NCBI GenBank assembly: GCA_950295325.1
Contig: OX485805.1
Coordinates: forward strand, 39,917,501-39,981,500
DNA: 64,000 nucleotides
Direction of reading: 5' to 3'
Source: Polytrichum commune
Lineage: Eukaryota > Streptophyta > Polytrichopsida > Polytrichales > Polytrichaceae
In this document: positions 47,893-56,734 of the stretch, one piece after another
Numbering within the stretch: position 1 is the first letter of the stretch
Layout of the letters: each line of letters begins with the position of its first letter
Position numbers and translations under genes: made by a program
Notes under the pieces: model-generated
What the model saw: the letters and a program-made list of their open reading frames with translations, nothing else
Database searches by the model: none
Told to the model about the DNA's origin: nothing

Positions 47893-48240
47893 AGGTAGAT
47901 AGGTCTTAAATGGTTAATTTTTCTGACTAGCCCACGTCTCCTAGGATATGAAACACATCATTTAGTACAAAATGGTTAGCAAATCCAAATTGAGGCCGTA
48001 GTCGCTTTCCTCATTTCAATGTTGGAGCTCATTTGAACATCTTGTTATTTATTCTTGTGCTTATTAAATGATCACATAGGTTATTATTATGTTGACTATT
48101 GAGCTTACGATGACTATCACATTTTGAGCACACAATCCAACTTTTTGATATTCATTCATGGAGCCACACCAACCCACATATATCACTCAGATGTAGGTGT
48201 CCGATCAAGACAAGTGATTGAATTAGGCACATCTACGTCT
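47893..48240 (+). mobile_element. Dispersed repeat family A with inverted ends
   Basis: Begins TAAGGTAGATAGGTCTTAAA and ends AATTAGGCACATCTAC, whose reverse complement GTAGATGTGCCTAATT echoes the start. Interior landmarks are those of the 39.5-kb copy (TTAGCAAATCCAAATTGAGG, GTTGACTATTGAGC, GGAGCCACACCAACCCACAT). The length of about 350 bp and the short TIR suggest a MITE. Confidence 0.6.
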
Positions 48241-48383
48241 TTATATGATGAAATGTAGTTTGTCAAAACATGAATGGCATACTTGGCATATTAAAGAACT
48301 TGACATTTTCATACCACCCTTGATGTTGAGGTCATTTGAGATCACTATTGGTAACACATGTTTGATCGATCAGCCACTTACAT

Positions 48384-48553
48384 GTCATAACATTATTTTG
48401 CAGTGCGTGTTCGTTCATGTGAGCCCCGAGAATACAACCATGGGATGTTGCAACTAGTGCAAATTCAGTCTTAATGTGCATTAGTTGCAACATCTCATGG
48501 TTGTGTTTTCGGGGTCCACATGAACAAATGCACATTGCTTAATAATGTTATGG
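48384..48553. repeat. Long imperfect hairpin
   Basis: Arms 48384-48461 and 48477-48553 are inverted copies of each other with about 15 nt between them (for example CAACCATGGGATGTTGCAAC against the reverse complement CAACCATGAGATGTTGCAAC). The resulting stem of about 77 bp has few mismatches. It could be a small foldback MITE or a hairpin-RNA precursor; the sequence alone does not decide. No flanking duplication was identified. Confidence 0.65.
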
Positions 48554-49790
48554 TAGAAGCCCATTTCATAATGAAGGCATGGAAACAAAAATATCATCAT
48601 TCCAACAAGATTTGAGAAGATCCAACAATCGCAAAGTTGAAGTTATCAAGTTGGGGTAGCTAATGAAAATTCTTTAATCTAAATGTGGACAATAGGATGG
48701 ATGTAGACCCTCAATAAAAAAAATATGCACATGTATAAAATTGGAAAACATACATGTGAGAATTGAGTTTTCATAATTGATTTTTGTAGGCCTCTTCTAG
48801 ACGCCATCAAAGTTCATTGACTGGATGATGGGTGTCTCACACATTGAAATTGAATGCCATATTTGGAGTATGTTTGCTATGGGTTGTTGATCAAACTACT
48901 AAAGATAGCTGATTTTACAAGGGGCAACACCCACAAGCAAGGAAACTTGCCTCCTCGCTCAAGTCTTAGTGATGTTCTACAAGGATCTAATAATTCACCT
49001 TGGAGCATCATTCTTCTTCGTATCATATCGATTTAATCTAACAAGACTTGCGCATAACATTATTCTGCTACATGGTTGCGTTCCATTCTATATTTAGCAT
49101 TTGACATGGGCCTCCACTATCTTACCTTCATGGGAAGAAACTTAGAAAATAAAAAGAAATCGAAACCGATATGAATAATGAATAGTGCATGCTTGTATAG
49201 TAAGAGTATTGTAAATAGAGTAAGCACATCCAAAGATTAAATGTAACACAAATAATTATTGTCAGGCTTCAACCCTCACTCTAATTGCAAGCTTTCTATC
49301 AACCTTGGAACTAACCTTAGGTTGGAATCCGGAACTAATGAACTTAATTTCTTTCAATGATTTCTTTCAAATGGATTTCAATTTTAGTGCTTTTGATCGA
49401 GTTAATCATACTCCTTGAATTTGTTGTTCTTTACTGGAGTACTTACTAGGGTGACATGCGACTTAGCAACCAAAAAATTCCTTATTTCAGCTTATTTCAG
49501 CTCCTACTGGATTGCACCTACTATATTACATCAATTGAACATGATCGCAGGCAGTGTGTTAGACCACTGCCTGGCAACAAAATCTCACAAAAGATGGTCA
49601 TGATTTCAACTCTATCATGTGAATAATGGGCAGTTATTCATATGACGGGTGTTCATTCATGAATTTACATATACAACAAGATGTACTCTCGTTTGCATGT
49701 ACAAGAAGCGGGTTCATAGTAATATTGAGTCAAAGAGGATGTCTCCTCCAAACCAACATTTCACACATATTGTTACAGGGATCTATGTCC

Positions 49791-50060
49791 AGGGAGAACC
49801 GACAGTTAGTTGCAGATGAACCGGTTGAGTTTGAGAAATAAACGGTTGAAGTTGGAGACTTCAGGAGAATTACCAATCATTTTAGAGGAATCTATAACAG
49901 AATATACCTCAAATGAATGAAGGCAAAACCGGAAGATGTCAACATGTAACCGGCTGGATTTAGAATCACTCGGATCTTGACCGACTATGCCCAAAAACTT
50001 CCCGGGCACTGACTGGGATGTTATTACCGGTCTCAAATGTAAACCGGGTGTTTGCTTTGA
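49791..50060 (+). repeat. Dispersed repeat shared with sigma intron 4
   Basis: Partner of 33655-33920: GGGAGAACCGAC, GGTTGAGTTTGAGAAATAA, CATGTAACCGG and TATGCCCAAAAAC in the same order. The copy here continues with further ACCGG-rich sequence to about 50.07 kb. No ends resolved. 48.55-49.79 kb shows nothing recognisable. Confidence 0.6.
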
Positions 50061-53000
50061 AAATCAAACCCCTCTTTTTGCATGTCTCAGCTCTCCTTTA
50101 AATAGACAAAAAAATCATCCGAATAACCAAGTGAATTTCGAGTTCTTGTTGACTAGATTTGATGTTATGAATCTCCCGTGGCAATAATATTCAGGCACCA
50201 AACTGTTGAGGTTGAGGAGTGCATATCATATTGGTCACGAACTTGTGGTCGACTTGCTTGGCTGGCAACTATCTCTAGGTCTTTGTTGGGATCTACGTTC
50301 TTTAGAGCTAACTAGAACATTTTTAAGAAACACTTTTCTGAAATTCCTTTCATACTGTAAGCATAGTGGAGACACTAAATTCTAGTAAGCAAACTTCAAG
50401 AAATTCTTTAAAATTAAAGTGAAATACCTAGGACCCTCAGTCTAGGTGGTGATTTCGATTAGTTCTAAAAGTGATATTTACAGTTACAATTCAAACACAA
50501 TTGATATTCACTAGGTTCCTCTCAATGCCCTCTTTTCACAACCACATTGCTCCTCTTTGTGATCATAACATTACTTAGTATAATAAGGTGTTCTACATCA
50601 CCAAGCTGACATTGTAACGTGAAATGTGAAAATTTGCAAGATGTTGCGATTACACTCCTAGGATTCCGTGGCCCACCCAACTGAAGGTGTGTGTTGACCA
50701 ATGTCATAAAATCACAAATCATCAATTCACCATAAACATCAAAATTGATTCTGAGTGGCTTTAGAGTGAGTTTGTTGTAAAAGGGGAGCGTTGCCTTATG
50801 ACCTCAAGACGTCATGCTAAGAAATTTCTACAACGTAAGTCGGAAGTTCTAAGACCCGGTCTTGATGATCTCCATCTCTAAGCCCCTCTCTCTATATATA
50901 TCTTCAATTATTGATTTCACAAAGCCTACCAATAAGTTCCGAACTTGGAGCATAAGATAAGTTGACAAGTTAGAGCCCAATCGGCAATCAAGTGTGTGCT
51001 CCGCAAGCACCCGTGGTAGACTTTACACACACATCCCTCGAGGACGACAAACGCTTAAAAAGTAGCCCCCCCCCCCCCCCTCAAACGCTTTCTTAATTGG
51101 GTTTCGGCAAATCATAAAGCCTACTTTGAAGCTCCTTAATTTAGACTCACCAATAATGTGCCATTCCCGGAATTTGGGTGTGGGTTCTCATAGGGCGGGG
51201 GTTTTTGTGTCTTGAATGCCACATGTTTCCTGCCTCTCTTGTCCTCCAAAACTGATCACAGCCTTGAATGTAGAGGCAAGGATAATTTGGACGTGTTAAC
51301 CGATGTTGGACCGGCATATAAGTGAATGCACGGTATCAAGTTACACAATATTAGTATTGGTATCAAAGAGCTTCGCAATCAATATCGAAATTATTGCACT
51401 GATTGCATGTTAATATTTGTTGGGTATCGTAAGATGAGAGAATTTATGTACACCTACCCCGGTTCTTATTTGGATCAATACTATTTTGATCTTATATTGA
51501 TACTATGGTACTTTTCCCTACCAAAACAACAAAACAACAATATCCTCCGATGTCCGTAGTACCATGCCGTATCAATTTTGTGGGGGTCAAACCCTCGTCA
51601 TATACACCCTAACCTCAATAATGTCCCTCCCTCTCTTATATCTTGAAACCCTAGGGAACCGACGTACTCAATTTAAATCTCCCTCCTTGTTGTCACATTA
51701 TTTTTCTCATATATCACAAGTTTTGACATTAAAGTAATCCACCAAGGAATTCAAATCACATGCTCACATGCATCACATTGCCCTCGTTGTAATTATTGTC
51801 ATTATTGCAATGTTGACTTTGTGTTATTTCATAATGTCACATGTGACACTGGTTCTCTATTATCATGCATCCATGTAAACACTACATACCTCCTTAATAA
51901 TCATGTGCACTTTGGTTGCCACATGCATGATATTAAGGAGGTTAGAGTGTATCACCATTTTCTACTTTTATTTTTATTTATTTAAAAGAATGGGTGGTAC
52001 CAATCCAACTTGAAGATTGGTTTTAACCTTTCCATTTAATTGGCCACTCAATCACACAGGGCTGACACTTAGTGTGACTTACATGAATCACATGCGGCAA
52101 GGGTACAATTGTTTGGGGGGTATTATCTTGCTCACAAGTAATTAAGTGACCCATTTAATTAGATAATTTTATAATTATGCATGTTTTGTAGTACCTTTTG
52201 TTTACTTTGAAACGTTAGGGTTAGTCATATTCATGTACCATATGTTTATCATATTTGCATAAATTTGCATATATATCTACACACACACACCATATATTTG
52301 CATGTACCATAGCACCTTCCAAGCAATTTCATAAAGCCACGATACAAAACATACATACACAAAATTGGAACGCACTCAAGAGCAACATGAAATGCATTTA
52401 TTGCAAAAGTATAAACCTATGACATCCCCAAGCAGAGTGATGAAAACTGTGCTAGATTTTTATTTATGTAAAAAAACAAAAAATATGCATTCCACATCAA
52501 ACTACTAGAAGGTATACAATTTGTAGATGCCAACAAAACACAAAACTCTAGGAAACTTTCCCTTAGCATATGATAATCTTGAAAGAATGGTATGGTGTGG
52601 GCAAAAGAGATGATGAGCTCATAGTGCCCCCTATAGTTGATGCACATCTTTTGGTAGAAACTCAACATAATTGCATTGTTGGCTTCATAACTAAATGAGT
52701 TTCACAAGCTTGCTGAGATTGCAGTTTTTTGAATCATGGGAAGTGTGGAAGATGAGAGGACACTTTCGATTCTAACCTTCATGAAAAACTCGGCTTACAA
52801 ACAACATGAGGGATCATGTGGACTTGGTCGCTCTGTCAGCCATTTTGGAGGCTAGATAACTATCCATTTGATGTCTTTAGATTTCATTTCCAACTTTTTT
52901 TTTTTTTTTTTTTTTTTCAACCATGGTAATTGTAATTGCCAATATGATTTTAACCCTAACCTTGTAGGATGGCAATGCAATTATCTTGGGAATGGACTCT

Positions 53001-53686
53001 TTATTGGAAACTTAAATGACATGTGTGGGTGACTATGAAGTTTTAACCCCCTATATACGAGCAGTTTATATACGTACTAACGTCATGCTAGAAAATGGAC
53101 TCATGTATTTATACTAAGCCTCCATTACATATAAAAAATAGAAATCATGAATTAAATCGTATTTTATTACATATAAAATTTACTTTTACTTTCCAATGAG
53201 AAAGTCATTGAATATTTTTCCATCCATAGCATGTAGCTCAATAATTGTATCAAACAAACAAAGACAAGAGCACGATAAAGTTAGCAACAATCCATAGAGC
53301 AAATCTCAAGGAAGCCCATGAGCGCTTCTAGGCCCCCTAATTTGTAAAAACCTAAAACTCAAATGCAAACTCTAACACAAACGAACAAGGTAGTCATTAA
53401 GGACTATGAATGTTTGACAACAATGGATGAAGCGTGAATTGGATGAAACTAACACATCAATTATCATTTTTTCCTCTAAACCTTAGGACCCCCTTTTGTT
53501 CATATATTTACTTCAAAAATTTAATAGCCTTTCTAGATATACGCACTAGAAAAAAATAACACCTCTCCCTTATGTATATAATGTACACTAATGCCTCAAA
53601 TAATACATCTTTTTGCACTCACGTTAGTTCGTACATGGTATGAAGAGTCCACCCTTGGGGATAGTCATGCATTATTGGTTCAAGAG
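50061..53686. other. Intergenic, no gene seen
   Basis: AT-rich. A short hairpin with ACCTCCTTAATAATCATG and its near complement lies at 51887-51943, a C run at 51065-51080 and a T run at about 52889-52917. Short frames only, none with recognisable content. Confidence 0.35.
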
Positions 53687-53701
53687 GAGTATCAAGGCTC
53701 A

Positions 53702-54038
53702 GGGGGGGGGGGGGGCAGTGTGTTAAAAAGTTAAGGATATAGGTGCGAACAACCACTATTTTATAGGGGGGTATTACTTTCAATTCTCTTCTTTTTTTCA
53801 CATGCTATCATTATGTAAATTTCTACTTTGGGTTAATAGAAAAATGGCTTGCATTACTTATAATTCCAAATTACCTATTATTCCATACCCTATAGTACTT
53901 TAAAGATGTTCAGTGCCATTTTTGATACCCTATATTACTCTTAAGTCCATTTATAATTTTTAGCCCCCATGTTTTTAAAATACCCTATCATTTGTTCGCA
54001 CGTATATTGCTACTCCAACCAATGACTACCCCCCCCCC
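53702..54038. mobile_element. G-run TIR MITE with 11-bp target duplication
   Basis: Starts with a 14-G run then CAGTGTG and ends GACTA plus a C run. Matching subterminal sequence (ATAGGTGCGAACAA on the left, ATACGTGCGAACAA in the reverse complement of the right) confirms the TIR. GAGTATCAAGG occurs on both sides (53687-53697 and 54039-54049). It is non-coding. The termini resemble the 15.8-kb family only in the G run. Confidence 0.75.
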
Positions 54039-54556
54039 GAGTATCAAGGTTGTGCTAAACTATACAAAAGTATCATGCATGTGTATAAATTTGTGTTTCT
54101 AGCCCTGTTGTTTCCATGATGTCAACTTACCAATCATGCTATGCAGGTTAGCTTTGTGCTATGGTCAAGCATGCTCTTTGGAGAGTGGGGTTCAATCCCC
54201 CCCCCCCATATAGCAATTTTAAAAATAAATAAACCTCGCAATTTTGGCGATAAGTAGTTTAGGTTTCTGCTAGCTCTCCAAAATAACCAAGGAAACAACT
54301 CATGGAACTAGGTCTCAAGGAAGACTAAGCTAGTGTCTATAAGGATTAGTTTCACATTGGATTAAGGATTCTCATAACAATCTAGGTTTTTTACTATGTC
54401 ATTCCTTCTTCATCAAGCTTAATCTCCACTCTTATGATTCATTGGTGTTTTTTTAGTCGTATACGAGCCTGCCCTACATGACGACTCCTATCATTCTAAT
54501 TTCATGCCTTCTAATTTAGTCGTGAAGCTCTTTAGCTTTTGCAATAGTCTTTTTCT

Positions 54557-54880
54557 TTGGCAATCATCTTTTGTTATATTGATTTGAACCAAATCACCAA
54601 GAATTGGGCGGACTTTATTAAGTTACATCTCAAACACCCGCTCAAAGATGAATTAACACTATTGAGAGGAGAATGTACATTCATGATGGAACTTGAAAGG
54701 GGAGAGCGGGTCATTGTTAAAGTTGAAAAAAAACTTTGAGTTGGTCACAAAGGAGCGAAATCTTCGACTCCACTTCAACACATTAGTATGCAAAAGCTAC
54801 TACAGAGGCCAACAACTTGAGTTCTTGACCTTGACAAAACTAGAAGTATTGAAGGATTATGCATTTCTTACTCTAGTCAC
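54557..54880 (+). pseudogene. LINE ORF1 5' fragment
   Basis: Two overlapping frames (54557-54739 and 54693-54899) make one protein-like stretch with a frameshift in the A run near 54728: WADFIKLHLKHPLKDELTLL, then FELVTKERNLRLHFNTLV and LEVLKDYAFLTLVT. No named domain is recognised. It is assigned to a LINE because it joins, across E1, to the sequence upstream of the RNase H domain. The continuation after position 54880 belongs to E1. Confidence 0.45.
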
Positions 54881-54970
54881 GAGGGAAACTATCTTATGAG
54901 CGATGAGCAGTGAGCGGTGAGCGGTGAGCAGTATCACATGAGCAATGAGCAGTAACATATGAGCAATGAT
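54881..54970 (+). repeat. E1 left TIR with TGAGC-type array
   Basis: CTATCTTATGAGCGATGAGC, then repeated RTGAGCGGTGAGC units to about 54970. The subterminal 150 bp match E2 in reverse orientation (GATACACAACCAAAATTTTG, GTGAAAGGGCCCTATTTCCA). Confidence 0.8.
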
Positions 54971-55094
54971 TCCAAATTTAGTAAAGACACACGGGTTTAG
55001 GATACACAACCAAAATTTTGACAAATTAATTGCATATTTTCAATTGTAAATTGCTAATATTTTAAATGAAGCACAAGTGAAAGGGCCCTATTTC

Positions 55095-55855
55095 CATGGA
55101 TCATTTAAAACACTTTCAATTCATTGCTGATTTTTATTATAATAATCCAAACCAATACATGTCATTTATTGACATCCTTATACATGTAGTTACAACCAAT
55201 ACTTGCACAACTACTCACATTCCACAACACCAGCAAATTTAAGTAGGTGCATAACCTCATTATACGTACATGTAGGTGCCATAATTGTGAGCCACTCAAA
55301 CTGCTCACGGGTTGAATTAAGGCCCAGAATCTACAAATGAAAGGAAATTAGATATTAGAAATAGTCAATATGTAGGTAACTACTAGGTTTTGAGACATCC
55401 GCCTGTGGATGCGAGTTGTGTAAGAGACTGGTATTAGGTTTGTATCAACCCGGGTTCGAATCCGGTTGGTTACATTGACTGGTGCTGTCCCAAATTGAGC
55501 TAGTGATAAAGCAGGAATAATCTATAGGCGGATACCAAGAAGACGTTACTACGCGGATGTGCGTAGAATCTTCTCAATTATTTTTTATTTTTAGAAACTT
55601 GTTATTATTTATCCATGTCAATCAATCAAACCGCTCACGGTTAGGTCGTAGTCTAAATAGAAATGAAGTTATTGAATCATTTGAAATACTTCCAGCCCAT
55701 TGCTGATTTTTATTATAAAAATCCAAACCAAAACATGTCATATTTTGACATTCAAATATATGGTACTTAATAGACCATTTGTAATACTACTCACACTCTA
55801 CAATACCAGCAAGTTCAAGTAGTCGCATGACCTCGTATAAGGTCATTGCCTAGCT
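55095..55855 (+). repeat. Direct duplication within E1
   Basis: The block with TTCATTGCTGATTTTTATTA, AATCCAAACCAA, ACATGTCAT, ACTACTCACA and ACCAGCAA at 55120-55260 recurs at 55690-55815. A second shared segment (CTCAAACTGCTCACGG at about 55297, ATCAAACCGCTCACGG at about 55625) lies between. The copies flank the SINE-like sequence. Confidence 0.6.
55390..55590 (+). mobile_element. tRNA-derived SINE-like insertion in E1
   Basis: A perfect B box, GGTTCGAATCC (55453-55463), within CGGGTTCGAATCCGG is preceded by a tRNA-like head (GCGAGTTGTGTAAGAGACTG). The body ends TAGAATCTTCTCAATT before a T-rich stretch. There is no complete cloverleaf, so it is not a tRNA gene. Exact ends and target duplication are not resolved. 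Confidence 0.5.
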
Positions 55856-55878
55856 AGAGGCTTCGCAAAGTTGGGCAA

Positions 55879-55910
55879 GTAGACCCTGTGCGTTAACGCA
55901 CAGGGTCTAC
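55879..55910. repeat. Perfect 32-bp palindrome, copy 1
   Basis: Each half is GTAGACCCTGTGCGTT, with no spacer, centred on GTTAAC. Flanking sequence (AAGTTGGGCAAG upstream; GCTGGCAACTTTC downstream) can extend the hairpin imperfectly. It lies 230 bp upstream of the palindrome array. Confidence 0.85.
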
Positions 55911-56140
55911 GCTGGCAACTTTCTAGCGGCTATACGGGGCCACGAAGAGCCACGCTAAATATGGCTGCAGGGACAAGTAGTATAAATTGCCACACCCCCA
56001 AAGCATTCAGTCTTTTTTCTCTCATCTGTCAGACCTGAGCTCGTTGCTGCAAGCTCTCTCATCTACAGGTGCAGTATAAGGTTTGTTTGCACTTTCGTGA
56101 TGACTGGGTAATTGCGCGTAATCTGGCGTAAATTGCGGAC

Positions 56141-56458
56141 AGTTTGGGTCATTCGACCCAAACTGTGAGCATGGTTAGGGTCGCTCGACCCAAACTGTGA
56201 GCGTGGTTTGGGTCGTTCGACCCAAACTGTCTGCCTAGTTTGGGTCGAACGACCCAAACTGTGAGCGTGGTTTGGGTCGTTCGACCCAAACTGTCTGCCT
56301 AGTTTGGGTCAAACGACACAAACTGGCTGTAGGCGGTTTGGATCGAGCGACCCAAATCACGCGCAGAAAGTTTAGGTCGTTCGATCCAAACTGGCTATAG
56401 GCGGTTTGGGTCGCTCGATCAAAACCGCGTGGACAGTTTGGGTCGTTCGACCCAAACC
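56141..56458. repeat. Array of ten palindromes of the GTTTGGGTCGNNCGACCCAAAC type
   Basis: Ten copies of a roughly 22-bp palindrome with core GGGTCGNNCGACCC start near 56141, 56172, 56204, 56237, 56269, 56301, 56334, 56369, 56403 and 56435 (period 31-35 bp, about three helical turns). Spacers are short (CTGTGAGCGT, CTGTCTGCCT, CTGGCTGTAGGC) and partly repeated. Variation is mostly single substitutions, often preserving dyad symmetry. The array lies about 280 bp upstream of the E1 gene start. Each unit holds two CpG sites. It could be a binding or modification array for an element-encoded protein; function unknown. Confidence 0.85.
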
Positions 56459-56494
56459 TCGCGCCCAACTTTACTAGACCTGTAGTTGGACACA

Positions 56495-56524
56495 CAGACC
56501 CTGTGCGTTAACGCACATGGTCTG
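56495..56524. repeat. 30-bp palindrome, copy 2
   Basis: Same core as 55879-55910 (GACCCTGTGCGTTAACGCAC) with one mismatch that breaks the symmetry (CATGG for CAGGG). It lies 37 bp after the palindrome array. The two copies bracket the array. Confidence 0.8.
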
Positions 56525-56734
56525 CCTTTGTAGTTTTGGGGTGAGCGGCCACCCTAATCGTACAGTATTTAAATGTGCAAATGGTAGTGTCTAGAATAAT
56601 TTTTGTTATTCTTCCCTGTGTTCGTGGTATTCTGTTGTTATTGTTGTTGCTATTGCTGTTGTTTTTGTAATATTATTGCTAATGTGTTGCTACTGGTTTT
56701 GAAATATTTATGAAACTTATTTCATTTGCTTTAG

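Noticed and set aside
51064-51081. Long homopolymer C and G runs (also 7620, 13328, 28308, 42000, 54198) as element ends
   Set aside because: Except at 10.1, 15.8-16.4 and 53.7-54.0 kb, no matching opposite run, TIR or duplication was found nearby, so these are treated as simple repeats.
56141-56458. CRISPR-like array
   Set aside because: The repeats are palindromic and regular, but the spacers are 8-14 bp and partly repeated, there are no cas genes, and this is plant DNA with introns and transposons. It is treated as a palindrome array inside E1.
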